From Choristoneura fumiferana (lineage: Eukaryota; Arthropoda; Insecta; Lepidoptera; Tortricidae), in assembly GCF_025370935.1 (NCBI RefSeq), contig NC_133481.1, positions 18,481,586 through 18,545,585 of the forward strand: a stretch of 64,000 nucleotides of DNA, read 5' to 3'. This document shows, one piece after another, positions 22,015 through 34,884 of this stretch. Both the position numbers and the translations under genes were made by a program. A model generated the notes under the pieces. It searched no databases and was not told the DNA's origin. It saw nothing but the letters and a program-made list of their open reading frames with translations. Each line of letters opens with the position of its first letter. Position 1 is the first letter of the stretch.

Positions 22015-25000
22015 ATGGAGAAAATTGTTAAATTGAGTAAGACCATCCGGAACAATTGGAAGAAATCCACAGTGGGTGCTTGCGCTTTGGTATATGGAGC
22101 GTCAGTAGCCAAAGAAAAATATGAGTAAGTTAGACTTAAATAGATATACTTACTATCCTTGTGCTTAGAATTATAAAGAGAACAAACACCGAATATTATT
22201 CTTTAAACTTTACAAGTACACATTACTTACTAATTTGTCCATTAGGAGGTTCACCAAAACACTAATGTCTTTTCATAAACACTTTCTATGCTTTAGGCAG
22301 GTATCTTATTATTTGTTAATTTTTATTCGTCACTTTAATATTTGCTTTGCTAAACTAGACACAAAAAGCAAATCATACCCACTACCCACAAAAGTTTTGC
22401 ATATTTTTTTTACTTTTTGTAAGCTCTATCTACCTACTCTACACCATGTTTTTTTTAAGTAAGTGGGTATACTTACACTGTTTTTTTTAAGGAAGTGGGT
22501 ATACCCACACCATGTTTTTTTACTGCTAATTTTGACAAATGGCTCAGTTCATTGATAGGAACTACCATGAAATTAATATCTTGTTAATTTTTTTAATCTA
22601 ATATTTTAACAAGGCACCAAATGTGACTATGTCAGCCTCATGGGGAGCCTCAGATATATATACACCACACTACAGATATTACGCTCTCCCTTGCACTGAA
22701 ATTACATCTCTGGATGCAAAGTCCTGTCTAATAAATCTATAAATCAGCATTGCTTCTTCTGAAAGCGAAAGACTTAGAATTACATTTACACCTAATATCT
22801 TGTATGTTAATGCAAGTCTGTATAGGCAGATATGGAAGTCAAGAGGAGAGGCCTTTGCCCAGCAGTAGGGCACAGTTATAGGCTAAATATAATAAAGTCA
22901 AAGTCAAAATATCAATATTCAATTTAGGCTATAACAAGCACTTAAGAATGTCAAAAAAATCTACCACCAGTTCGGAAAAACCTCTGTTGAGAAGAATCCA
23001 GCAAGAAATTCAATGAGGTATTATATACATATTTTTTTAAACAGATTACAATATTACTAAGCGATATCTATACATCACAATTATTTAACACAACTTCATT
23101 TTTAACACAGTAAATTCGCTATTGGGATAACAAATTAATAATAATAATATTAATGCATGCAAGTAATATACATATATAGCAGGACTAGCATAATCTATAG
23201 GCAGGCTTGCAAGCAACTGATAGTATAGAAGTATTCTTTGAATAAAATTGGAATCTATAGAGATTCTTTAATATTGCTTTTGCGAAATATCTGCAAAGAA
23301 AACGCCTTTGCCCATCAGTGGGACACCTAAGAAAATATTTTAACAAAAGACCAAAGTAACACTAACTAACATAACATAAGCATCATTCAATAGGGCATAT
23401 TAGGCAAAGCTCTGCGCAGGGGGCGACACTAGCACAAACCGTAAAGAAACCGCCATGACAACGTCAGTTCTCTTTATATTTTGTCGCCATGACAGATCAT
23501 GACCAAAGAGTATTAAGACTATAGAAATCATGACATATTTGTAAGTAACAAAATAAATGATATTTACATCAATAGTAGCGATAGAGCTATATTTCTAAAA
23601 TTGAATTGAAATAATATGATATTACGGCATCCTACGGACATTTAAGACACTCAAAAAACATAAACCATAAACATATACATTGAAGAAGATGTGGCTCACA
23701 CTAGTTCCTTGATTATTTATTAAGTAATTATCCTTTATACTTGTATTATTTATGTATTGTATGTAAATGTGTGTATTTATGTATTTTATTTTATATTTAG
23801 TTATAAATATATTAATGTTTTATATATTTATTGTATATAGTTAGGTATTTGAGATTTATATATGCATTTATATTTATTCAAATGTTTTGCTCTATTTGTC
23901 GATCTTGTTTTATTGCTCTCTACCACTCAAAGGTTGATTGGCAGAGATAATGCAGCGATATCCGCCTTTGTACTTAACACAACTTTTATTTATGTAACCT
24001 TTTTGTACAATAAAGAGTATAAACGAACAAACAAACAAACATATGGCATATGCTAGTGCTGCACTCTGAAGGGATAGAATTGCAGTAATATTCCCTACTT
24101 TCAGAATCAATATCCTCATGCGTGCAGCCTGCAAAGAAGCAGCTCAATATGGCGACTCACTCATTCCCATGGAGAGGAACCCAACGGTAGTCACCGTGAT
24201 CCTCAATCCTGTTGCTAATAAAAGAGCGGCAAAAAAAGATTTTGAGGCATACTGTGAACCATTATTGCACCTTGCTGGATTACAAGTGGATATAGTACAA
24301 ACAGCATCGGAAGGGAATGCGAAGGAGATTGTCGAGACGTTGAAAGGCACAGAAGCAATCATTGTAGCTGGTGGAGATGGAACTTTGTCGGAAACTGTCA
24401 CAGGTATATATTTACAACATCTTTACTAATATTATAAATGCGAAAATGGGATTATTTGTATGTATTAGTGATGTAACGAATGTCATTTTTTGAACATTCG
24501 CGAGTGCGAATGCGAATATCTGCTACCGACATTCGCGAATGCGTATATTCAGTTTTTCGTTTTGGTGCCAAATTGTCTTTGGCAGTCTCGTTCGAACGAA
24601 AAGCGTTCCGTTTGTACTTTGTTCCGAGAATTACCCAGTTTATACGAACGCATCGCAAAGTAAATAAATTATTTATTTATACCAAATTATTAAGTGAAGA
24701 CTGATAATGTGATTACGAGATTAAGTTATTTCTATGTATAAAAACCATAAGAAATGAATTTATTTTGATTTTATTAACCTATCTATTAGCTAATAATTGT
24801 ATTTTTTTCTGATATTGATATTCGCAAAACATTCGCAGAAACTTTGCGAATGCGAATGTCTACTTTCACTCCTTAATTACTGAACTGATATTGGAAGTCC
24901 AAAATAAATAATAAGATACCTATTATCTCGAAAAAATTTAATGTTCCGGAGCAATAACCTAACTAAAGGTTGTTTTGTATTCTAAAAAATAAATTTATAG

Positions 25001-26168
25001 TAATAAAACATTACAAACTTTATTCATTTCAGTATAAACCATTGAAAACTCACTAAATATTGTTTTAATACTATTAACTTTTTATGTATTACATACTTCA
25101 AACGTCTACTGGGCAAAAACGTCTTAAGGTGGCCAAAAACGGTACTTCTAGTTACCCTACGTAAGTAAAATAAACAGGCCATTGTATGTATGAGAACAAC
25201 AGAGGTCTGTGACATAGTTTTGTTGCCAACTCTATCTCCTAAGCAAGATTAAAACTAATTTTGTAGTTAATTGTAAATTAATATCAAGTTTTTTTTTGTT
25301 ACATTTTAATTATTTAATTTTTTCAGGTCTCCTACGTAGAAATGATGACGCCAACAGATTCCCCCTAGGTGTCTTACCACTCGGCCAAACAAACACACTT
25401 GGTAACACACTATTCCCTGGAGGAGATGGTGTAGAGCGGGTCAAACAACTCATTGAAGCTTCCATGGCTATTATTAAAGGAGACACTGAGTGGAAAGATG
25501 CTCTCAAAATCGAACAAATATCTGAAGCACAAGAAGAAACCCCGAGACCGATCTTTGCCATGTGTTCCATACAGTGGGGTGCATTCAGAGACACTATGGC
25601 AAGAAAAGACAAATACTGGTTTACCGGTGGTTTAAGGGAGTATGCTACTTACATTTTCAATGGTTATAAAAACTCTATCACGTGGGATTGCAACGGTACA
25701 ATCAAATATACACCGCCTTGCGCTGGCTGTAGTAATTGTTTGCAAAAACGACAAGAAGTAAAACGGACATGGTCCTTCTTCATGCCTAGTACGCAAGCGG
25801 CAGTTGTAGATCAAACGCTTACGGTAAACCCGGAATGTTCAAAAACAGAGGAGCTGTGTTTTAAAACTAGTGAGTTCCGGATAGAGACTTCCACTAAGAA
25901 ACAGGAAGTACCATCTCTAAACATAGTTTTAGGAAAGAATGGTTATTCATACACGCAGTTTATTAGCGATGGGTGGAACAGATTGAAGAACAATGCAATG
26001 CCCGAATTCACCATACCAGCGAGGACAGTGGAGATACTGCCCGAAGACCCAGGTAGAGAGGTAACCATAGAGATAGACAAGGAAGAGTTTGAGTTAAAAC
26101 CAGTGAAAATAACAGTTCTACCAAAAGTTGTGAAATTTTTCTGTAAACCGTCATTAAATAACACTTAG
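22015..26168 (+). CDS. AGK: acylglycerol kinase, mitochondrial (3 exons)
   Basis: Exons 22015..22124, 24105..24403 and 25327..26168 join in phases 2 and 1 to give 416 aa, near the 422 of human AGK. The short N-terminal exon encodes a basic stretch then a small hydrophobic segment (VGACALVYGASVA), matching the membrane-anchoring N-terminus of AGK. The diacylglycerol-kinase catalytic domain starts near 63 (VVTVILNPVANKRAAKKDFE). It has the nucleotide-binding GGDGT at 126-130 and LPLGQTNTLGN about 150-160. A CAGCSNC-type cysteine cluster lies near 260-270. The enzyme phosphorylates mono- and diacylglycerol to lysophosphatidic and phosphatidic acid in mitochondria; in mammals it is also a TIM22 translocase subunit. 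In Drosophila the orthologue is called Mulk. Candidate poly(A) signals follow at 26205, 26231 and 26270. Confidence 0.95.
22900..23130 (+). repeat. dispersed repeat (AAAGTCAAAGTCAAAATATC type), uninterrupted copy
   Basis: It contains TTTAGGCTATAACAAGCACTT, ACCACCAGTTCGGAAAAACC and GAGAAGAATCCAGCAAGAAA and continues to CACAGTAAATTCGCTATT. The same text at 47030-47370 is split by an inserted element. Confidence 0.85.
23895..24042 (+). mobile_element. LINE 3'-UTR fragment with AACA-type tail
   Basis: The phrases GTTGATTGGCAGAGATAATG and CCGCCTTTGTAC, then TGTACAATAAAGAGTATAAA with a tail of (CAAA)n. The segment at 33255-33370 is an inverse copy. This resembles 3' UTRs of Lepidoptera non-LTR retrotransposons. 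Confidence 0.65.
24455..24870. repeat. element with ATTCGCGAATGCGAAT-type ends in agk intron 2
   Basis: The left part (24500-24545) and right part (24820-24862) both carry clusters of ATTCGC / GCGAAT in opposing arrangement, bracketing AT-rich sequence. It is probably a decayed inverted-repeat element. Confidence 0.5.
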
Positions 26169-26204
26169 ATTTCTTTTCGTTTTTATTTTAATTTATGAAT
26201 GTTA

Positions 26205-26210
26205 AATAAA
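26205..26210 (+). terminator. agk poly(A) signal AATAAA
   Basis: First AATAAA, 37 bases after the agk stop codon. Two more occur at 26231-26236 and 26270-26275, so alternative cleavage is possible. Confidence 0.6.
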
Positions 26211-26297
26211 TACAATTTATGTTCAATAGAAATAAAAGAAGTTTCAAAGCATTGATCCTTCAGAAATTAAATAAAACAAATCAATTCTGAACTCGCT

Positions 26298-26303
26298 TTT
26301 ATT
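26298..26303 (-). terminator. tarbp1 poly(A) signal AATAAA (minus strand)
   Basis: TTTATT on the plus strand, 130 bases beyond the tarbp1 stop. It lies about 25 bases from the last agk signal, so the two 3' UTRs meet or overlap. Confidence 0.55.
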
Positions 26304-26432
26304 ATTAAATTGTTCACTCTAGAAAATATATAATATTACTGAAATTCATTAAATCACAGGAATTTTTACTTCCACGGTCCAATATCACTTGCGAAATCAG
26401 TCAAAATACTTATAAAAATCTATTGCCATATG

Positions 26433-29400
26433 TCAGCACAGGAAGTTTTGCCTTGCGTACTCCCAGACAAATATGGCGGCGGTGACATGAACATTCAGCG
26501 ACCTGACGAAACCCTGCTGCGGTATCTCCACGCAGTAATCCATCATCGGCAAAAGATCACAAGGGATGCCTTCTTTTTCATGCCTGAGAAAAAGATGAAA
26601 GATAGGAAAAACTAACCAAGTGCGAGTCGGACTCGCGCACGGAGGGTTCCATACATTATTTTTTAGGTAGGTATAAATAAATAAATAAATAAATGTCACG
26701 GGACAATTCACACCAATTGACCTAGTCCCAAAGTAAGCTTAGCAAAGCTTGTGTTATGGGTACTAAGCAACGGATAAATATAATTATATAGATAGATACA
26801 TACTTAAATACATATTAAACACCCAAGACCCGAGAACAAACATTCGTATTTTTCATACAAATATCTGCCCCGACACGGGAATCGAACCCGGGACCTCAAG
26901 CTTCGTAGTCAGGTTCTCTAACCACTAGGCCATCTGGTCGTCTAAATATAATGGTAATATGTGGTATGTAAATATATTGTACGCTTTAATCGGCCGTGTC
27001 TGTAAAAATCCAATGTCAATAGAGCCCTGCTTTTAAGCAAAATGTACCTACGCAAAGTTGGAGGACATTTTAGTAGATTCCAAAAAATTAGGGAATTTCA
27101 AAGGAAAAATCAGATTTATCAATATATTGGTATTTTTTAGGAATAATAAACATTGTCACCAAATTTCAACTTCAGATCAGAACTCGTTATTTTTGTAGTA
27201 GCAAAATTTTGGTTCGAATTTTTTCCTGAATGCTTTTTTTCCCAATATGCTTTTTTACTGAATCTTATTTTCATAATCACGTTTTTTCCCAATTTTAATC
27301 GACGCAGAAAAATAGGTAGGTTTAAACTGGGTAGATCATTTCCTAAATCGTTATTTCCTAGTAGCAAAATTTCCATTCTCGCTTTTTCCCAAATGCTTTT
27401 TTACTGAAGCTTCTTTTCGCAATCGTGTTTTTCCCCCAATTTAATTTTTGGCCCTTCGCGCCGATGCAAACTTAACATAATCTAAACCTATCAATGTTTC
27501 TATCGATTAAATTTGGGAAAAAACGCGATTGTGAAAATAAGATTCAGTAAAAAAGCATATTGTGAAAAAAGCATTCGGGAAAAAAATCGAACGAAAACTT
27601 TGCTAGGTACTAGGAAATAATTATTTTGGGAGAATGATTTAACAAATCGTAAAAGCTAACTTACCCTAAAAGCAGCAAACTTTTCTTGGGAAACTTAAAC
27701 GACTGCAGCAGACAACTGGTCGACGTCTGTTCGGCAGCTACTACGGAGTAGCCTTCCCTCTTCTTCCGCACCAAATATTCTTTGAGAGGCGCCCCAGGGC
27801 GGACTTCTTCGATATCCACCCAACGTTCCGCTGACACACTGGTGAAGAAAATTTTAAGATATCGAAAATACAAACAGACATGGATGCACAGAAAACCAGA
27901 AAAAGAGACCAGCGCTGGGAATCGAACCCAGGTTCTCAGCAATAACCCCTACACCACCGCTGGAAAAGAATCTGGACACGATTTTTTTCTTTGCATACAT
28001 ATCTCAGGTTGCTTATTTCTACTACACTACTTATGCAGCAGCATTAGCGACATCTATGTTCCGCTCTCATCGAGAGACGTCACATTCTTTCGGAACCCGT
28101 AAAAGTAACAAATTTGGAGTTGAAATAAAAAATACAAAAAGACTCCAAAAAACCAATCATAAAATTTTAAGAATTTGGATTTTGATCAAGTACTTTTTGC
28201 TTTGAGTACTAAGACTTTTTGAGATACACAAACCTCCCGCCTTCGGCAAATCACAAGTAAACGAACTTACTCGTTACGTAGGCACAGAACTGCCCAGAGG
28301 CGGCACTAGGTGACAGGCGTGCGATCTCGCGGTGTAAGGGACCTCGTGCATCTAAATCTAGTTTCTCGTTTTTTTACTCGTTTAAAAATCCGTCATCTAA
28401 TGTATAGTGTGCCATCATAGGGCCTCGTAAAACGTATCTTGCCCACGCCAAAATTTAACTCCTGCGCCGCCACTAGTGCTGCCCTTTTTTATGCAGCTCT
28501 TCTCTTTTATATGGATGCACCAAAGGAATTCGTCCCTCCTACCTACTTAATATTTTTGTTATTGCCTTACCTTAATCCTTGAAATTGTTTGTCATGTAAA
28601 TGCCTTAAGCTGTCGACAACATAAGTCTTCACCCCAAAGACTTCGCTGGTACGAGCCATGCCTCCTAAATTTGGTAACTTGTCAATTAGGGATGCAACTA
28701 CTATCAAATCACTAGGGCTTTCTCTCTGAAGAATAAAAATAACCTCATTAGCATTTCAGTGTTCCTAGGTATAACAGACAGTTTTTGTTTATTTGGATAA
28801 AATATTGAATGTACCTTTTTAGTTATTTCATAAACATCAATATCGCTCATGTTCTTCCAAGGGACATATTTCTTCTGGATCGTTCCAATATCCGCTTCCG
28901 GGATAGCCTCGTCAATTTCAGCACTTTTAGTTACATTCAGCTTAAAAATCTCTTCATCCAAAATTTTACTTGCAGCCCACTCTTTTATAAAATCATCAAT
29001 GTAATATTTTTTTTCGGATAAAATAATTTCGACGTCATTCAATACATTCCGAAGGTAATCTACGTCGACGTTTTCATTGTTACTCATTTCGCAGTATCTC
29101 GGTAAGAAATAGTAAATAAAACATGGTGTTAAATGAGTAACTATATCAAAATCATTCGCGAAATAATCTTTTTGTAGTTTAACGAAGTTCTTATCTGTGC
29201 GGTTTTCGTAGAAAGTATTTTCTATTATTTTTATGACGTACTCGTACTCTTTTGGTTTATAATAGGACAGTTTGGAAAGATGTGCAGCAAGGAACTGAGC
29301 TTGCAGTCTCACGACAAATGTTTGGCCCATGGTATGGGACAGTAGCTCAGCCATAACGAATTTAAACTCTTGTTCTTTGCATGTTACGTTGATGATTTTG

Positions 29401-32400
29401 TGTTTCACGATCCAGTATAAAATAATGAATTGAGATGCCAGAGGTATTTTTTTGGATTTTAGAATAGTTAGAAAATCTTCATCAACATCTTGTTTCTGAA
29501 ATATCAAACATTAACACCATTGTTTATAAAATCTCAAGGAATCTTGCGTGTTGTAATCAATTATAACCGACTTACCTTCATGTAAAAATGTAGAGCAATG
29601 TACCATTCCAAGCAGATTCTGACACTGGGCTGATGAGGCATCTTTCCCAACAAATCCATACACCAATTCGCTGTTTTCTCTAATTCAACATTGTGCTGGA
29701 TTCTCTGCTTCAACAGTAAAATCAGTAACAGATGTTGCACAGCATTCATCAGAGTCCGATGCGGTTGTGAATTGCCGTGATACATGCATTTGTTCACCAA
29801 CATCTTGTTTATTCGCTCCATTATCAAAACGGACACCATATCGAGAATTTTCGGGTCTGTGATTTTGCATAATATTGAAAAAGATATAAACAGTATTTGG
29901 TAGTTGAAATGAATTCCGGTTCTGAAATTACAAATGAAAAATGTGAAAGAGTTATAAATTAAGTTTCAAATATTGTTGTAGAAAAAAGTGTTGTAGGTAA
30001 GATACTTACTGGTCCTGATTGACGCCATAATTAGGATTGTGAAGTACATCCACAGCGACGTTTTCAGAAATCCTTAATAAAAAGGTAAAATCAATACTTG
30101 TAATAGTTGTAATATCAGAATTTAATAAAAACAATGTATTTAAAAGTTTGCTAAGCAGTATTTTCAATAAGCAAATATCACATTACTATCAAATGATTTT
30201 TAAGTTATGGATATAAATCATAACTAACTAACTATACCTTTGATCTTTCCTTGTAACTGGCGAAAAGAGCATGATTTCACAAAGAACAAAGACTATCTGG
30301 CCACAATCAGCATTAATATCTTTAGAGCTTAACTGCTTCACTAAGAAATATAGTGGAGTGTTTTTCATTGGTCCATATTCCACTATTTTGTTACAATACA
30401 GCAAAATGACGTTGTTGTATGTTGAACTCTTTAATAAAACATCTTGCGTTATTAAATCTACGAATTCTTTCATGCACGGCGAATATTGATTGTTTGATTT
30501 TAATTCTTCAATCTCTCTCCATGATTTATCAATAAATCGGGCAACATTAAAATTTATTGTCTTTTCTGACAGTAGAGGTAGCAGTTTATTTACAATCTTC
30601 AGTGTCCACTTAAGACAACCATAACCCCCACACTCAATTACATTTTCAACATAATTATCTATGTCTGTTAAGTTCTTTCTTGCATCTTCACTATCTTCAA
30701 TTAAATAATGTATCATCTCACATGATTTTTCATAAATAACATTTTTTAACCTACCATTGCTTTCTTTACTTTTGTTATCGCCAAATTCGAATTTGATAAC
30801 TATATTCAAGATTCCTTTTAGGTCAATCATTTCATGTTTGTATTGGCTAACCAGTAACCTGTTACTAGCTAAGTTTGCAACAACAAATGTGCAAAATACT
30901 TTACTGTTTAGGTCCGAGGTCTTATCTTTGAAGACTATGAGCGACGTTTTGTATAATTGTAATAAGATATCTTTAACATCACTTGTGGAATTTTGAAACA
31001 ACTCACTCATCTCATTGAAAAATAGTTTGGTTTCATCTATTGTTATTATGACTTCATTTGCTATCATTGTCAAAACATAATGAAACATTGTCTTGATTTC
31101 TTTTGCTATCATCACATTTATAGCTTCCTGAACTGTACTTTCTCTATTTACAGTTTTACTGTACAGATGAGCTATGTAAATAGCATCATTGAAGCATTCA
31201 ATTTTATTAGAATACTGTCTATTTACAATATCATTTATTTTAAATATCTTTTCATTGATTATGTCGACAAAAAATTGGAAATCATCATTGTTGTTACCAA
31301 GGTATAATAATCCAAAATCAATATTCACATGTGAATCGCTGACTAGCTTGAAAAATGCTGATTTATCGTTATCTAGTAACAATTTGTTTTTAATACTCAA
31401 CAAAAGAGGATTGTTTCTTTTAGCCTCATCAGACATGGACTCAAACTTGAATGAAGAGTATATACTTGCATAGTCTCTCCATTTAAATCCATTGCAAGAT
31501 CTACCAACAAACTGTGATATGTTAACATGAATAGCCTTTCTTGCAGCCAAATTGTTACAAGGTATCTTCAGTAACTCATTTACAACCTCAGTTATTTTAT
31601 CGGGATCAATTTTCTCTGTTAAATCACCAACATCTATACCAGCTAAGATGCAGCTTAAATAAAAGAATGGTACTGGTGACCATTTTGTTAGAGGCATAGC
31701 TTGGAAAACATAATTAAAAGTGTTGACATCTCTTAATTTTTCATGCAGTTTTGTGTTCAGTTTTCCACATTCTCTTGGATGATCATACAAATTCAAATCA
31801 TTTAAGGCTTCTAGAAGTATTAATGCTTCAGAAATATTATTAATTCGCACATCCAGTCTGTATTCAATACATTTAAGTCTTACTTGAGCATTATCATGTT
31901 TTAATCCCATGTTAAAAACACAATTTAGCCAATGGTCACCTATGTTTTTAAGTTTTACAAATAACTGTAAAGATGGCAATACTATATTGCTCTGCTTTTC
32001 CTCTAAACTGTCTATCAATACAAAATAATTGTCCCATAGTTCTTTCAGTTTTTTCTCATTTTTCTTTTGCCATGAAAACAATTGAGTTTCCCCTGATTGA
32101 ACTGCAATATTCTTTTTCATTGCGCTTATGCTGTCAACGGATCTTTTCACAAGATAAACTGAAATTTTACGATATATTGGATCATTCCCCATCAAACCAA
32201 ATAGAACTATGTTCCAAAATTCGTAATGGTGGACTATTTCAGACTCAAATTTCAAATTTCCTTTGTTGTCTGCGATTGGCAAGAAGAAATTAGATAAACA
32301 ACTAAGAACTTTTAATGAAGTCTGCCTAGAATCATTCTTCAATTGTATCAGAAGGTTCCATATTCTGTCCAATATGGCGTAACCAGTGATAGCTTCAAAA

Positions 32401-32990
32401 AATCTTGGTACGGTATTAGTTAAAAAGTGCATTCTAAGTTTTTCACTACCACTCAGCAAAATCTGTTCTAATGGAGTTTCCAAGAAGGGCATGTAGAGTT
32501 TTTCATTATTTTTAATGACTGCATCCAGTATTGTATCGCACAGCCTTAAGTTCAAAAGTATATTGGAGGAGGAACTCCCTTCTGTATTTTCATCAGGACT
32601 AATACTCAGTTGCGTAGAGTTCACATCTATATTTAACAGAATCTGCTGCAACAAGTGTTCTGACTTGCTAATAATGGAACTCGGGTTCAAATTTAGAACA
32701 ATATTCGTAATTTGGCAAACATTATCAGCCGTTTCCTCCCTTAAATCTTTAATTAACTTGGCCACGAAGTCGCTCTCGTCGTTGTTCTCGCAATCAATTT
32801 CTTCCTTGTTATTAATTAATTGCTTGTATTTGAGCAATTGTATAGCCCATTTTAGATGCTTATGGGAGTAATTTTCTCTTACCATTATAGTTTTAAGCCG
32901 TTCGTCAACTAATTCTTCGTCTAAATCCAATAAATCCATGAAGGACAACACATCGTCACCGGAATTCATTTTTAACGTATTTAACGCCAA
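26433..32990 (-). CDS. TARBP1: TARBP1/Trm3-type tRNA (guanosine-18-2'-O)-methyltransferase, 7 exons
   Basis: Exons in coding order: 30238..32990, 30010..30072, 29576..29921, 28815..29495, 28571..28725, 27665..27838, 26433..26583. Phases match at every join, giving about 1440 aa (human about 1621). A second ATG seven codons in (32969) is an alternative start. The first about 1250 residues are leucine-rich helical repeats, as in the large N-terminal region of TARBP1. The C-terminal SpoU/TrmH (SPOUT) methyltransferase domain, about 1281-1440, shows motif 1 NLGGMARTSEVFG, motif 2 SLLLLGHEKEGIP and motif 3 EIPQQGFVRSLNVHV, the knotted AdoMet-binding fold. The enzyme adds 2'-O-methyl to G18 in the D-loop of a set of tRNAs in the cytoplasm; yeast Trm3 is the equivalent. 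All SPOUT motif residues I can check are present, so it should be active. Confidence 0.93.
26666..26943 (-). mobile_element. tRNA-derived SINE, family 3
   Basis: On the minus strand it starts GACGACCAGATGGCCTAGTG (A-box region) and has GGGTTCGATTCCCGTG (B box). A body with GATATTTGTATGAAAAATAC follows, and it ends in a (TTTA)n tail. Sister copies are 44988-45256 (-) and 43016-43256 (+). Confidence 0.9.
27140..27625. mobile_element. inverted-repeat element in the last tarbp1 intron
   Basis: The left arm (about 27175-27315: AGCAAAATTTTGGTTCGAAT, TTTTTTACTGAATCTTATTT) pairs with the right arm (27490-27615: AAATAAGATTCAGTAAAAAA type). The internal arm also repeats at 27355-27440. It has no coding capacity. 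Confidence 0.75.
27853..28100 (-). mobile_element. SINE family 2 copy in tarbp1 intron 5
   Basis: TATCGAAAATACAAACAGAC, GCTGGGAATCGAACCCAGG and ACACCACCGCTGG match 9085-9240. The next segment (28100-28165) matches the reverse complement of 9010-9075. It begins about 15 bp from the adjacent exon (ends 27838). Confidence 0.75.
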
Positions 32991-33254
32991 TTTTATTGTT
33001 TTAAGCGATTAGTGAAGTATATTTTAAGAATAACCTACGAAACAGGTGTTATTGTTAAATTTAAACAACTGAGGAAACGATAATATTATTTGCAATTTTA
33101 CAAAATTTTCCGTATTCAAAATACACAAGTACACAACATCTGTCAGAAGCGCCACGCGGATTTGACATTGACACAAGTGACACTTGAGCATGATTATTGC
33201 CAGCTGCTTTGCATTTAAGAAACTAAGCTTACATTAAAATAATAATACAAACTA

Positions 33255-33370
33255 ATAGTTTGTTTGTTTGTTTATCTTTACTCTTTAAAAAGGAAAGACA
33301 AAAAGCTACACAAAAAAGTGCCAATTACAAAGGCACTGATTCCTGAATTAATCTCTGCCAGTCTACCTTA
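33255..33370 (-). mobile_element. LINE 3'-UTR fragment
   Basis: GTTTGTTTGTTTATCTTTACTC...CTCTGCCAG is the inverse of the 23895-24042 fragment (AGTATAAACGAACAAACAAA). It is truncated and decayed. Confidence 0.55.
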
Positions 33371-34307
33371 TTTGAAGTGATGGTAAAACGCAATTTTCAG
33401 AGAAAGACTTCACTTTTTTGTCTTTATTATTTATTTGTCAATAAAAGTTTACAGCATTACGGTTAAAACACCTATGTGCGATAAAATTCAAATTATATAA
33501 AAAAAATACACAAAAATGACTGAGGGATTTTTGAAAGCCGTCATCGTTGCTACTCTAAAACTACGGCACATCACACACATAATAGTTTAACCATAGTAAA
33601 ATAAGAGAAGTATGTAAACTCCGACCCTTTGCGACTTAACTGCCTACTCCGGCGCGGACCTAGGGTTATCTAGGGTTGGCTAAATTAAATGTTATTGTTA
33701 CATTATCGTATTAAATTACACTTAGTGTTCTTTAATCTTTCTGATATATTATTTTGTTAAAAGATTTTGTGCGTGATTGTACCCATCCATGCGCCATTTA
33801 CCCCCACCAGTTTCCCTGAGCCATCTTAAACCGCCGCGTGGACTATTGGTATCTATTATTTTTTCATGTGTCCTTGCACGAAACTTTTACACTACACGTA
33901 TGTACTACTACAAAAAAAAAAATACGTAACTACGAGTACGTGAACGTAAAAGGTGATCAAGCGCAAGATGAGCGAGCTAAAATCAAAACGTACGTCACCG
34001 ACGGCAGCGCAGCCTTGACTACCGAAAACAAACTTAATCCTCCTTAAATTATCAGCGTGTGATTGTGTGCGTGCGGCGGGTGCGTGTGTATCGGCGCCAG
34101 CCGCGAGCCGGCGCGCACACATTTATTCATATTCATATTCATATTTATTCATTCAAATTCATGCTCATTACATTATTAGATGGTAGTTTAAGCCGCAGGA
34201 TGTACTTTTGTTTATAGTGAACTTACTTCTCCTATTTTACTATGGTTTAACTCACTTAATTCTCTAGCCTACAATACTCTATGCGACCAGAGTTCACTTA
34301 GACAGTT

Positions 34308-34884
34308 TATAATTATTAGTGATTCTTATCAACGTGCACTTGTGTAGGAAAGTATAGTTGACAAAAAAACAAATACACAAGTATTTAAACTAACATATTA
34401 TTATTTCACAAATTATGAGATATATAATATAAATCTCATAATTTGACAATTCTGTCAGATTTTATAACGACGGATTTAAAAAGTACATTGCAAATAGTAC
34501 ATCGCGTGCCTTCATCCGTCGTTATAAAATCCGGGTTTTGTGTCAAATTCATAATGTGAATGTAAATACTGAGATCATACGTGCACTTTAATAGGACTCC
34601 ACTTGAATATCAACTCTAGAGTATCTAGATGCGATGTGCATTGGATTATTTAGATTAAAATAAACACTTCGCGTAGTGTAATTAGATTTTCAAATATGAC
34701 ATAAATTAGTGTCATTTGACGTATATTCTTTTCAATATATACTAGAAATGTAAACCAAAGAAGGTAAAGTACTTATTTTATAGTTAAGAAAAAAGTGAAT
34801 ATTGAAATGTATTTATTTTTTCTGCCAACCATACCCTTTGCTACGAAAAGTGCACGTTGATAATGATCATCACTAATAATTATG
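34308..34884. mobile_element. 577-bp terminal-inverted-repeat element
   Basis: The left end TTATAATTATTAGTGATTCT followed by TATCAACGTGCACTT is mirrored at 34848-34884 (AAGTGCACGTTGATAATGAT). An internal hairpin pairs TTTTATAACGACGGAT (34460) with ATCCGTCGTTATAAAA (34516). There is no ORF of note, so it is non-autonomous. Confidence 0.85.

Larger units (their letters stand above)
22125..24104 (+). other. agk intron 1 with repeats
   Basis: Non-coding. It holds a SINE/LINE tail phrase (22848-22885, CCTTTGCCCAGCAGTAGGGC), an intact copy of a common repeat (22900-23130), another tail phrase near 23305, and a LINE 3' end (23895-24042). Confidence 0.7.
26584..27664 (-). other. tarbp1 last intron with SINE and foldback element
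   Basis: Non-coding between the last two exons. It holds a fragment of the CGAGTCGGACTCGC repeat (26608-26665), SINE family 3 (26666-26943) and an inverted-repeat element (27140-27625). Confidence 0.7.

Noticed and set aside
31189..32871. Several 75-118-residue plus-strand ORFs opposite tarbp1
   Set aside because: They are antisense shadows of the large tarbp1 exon.
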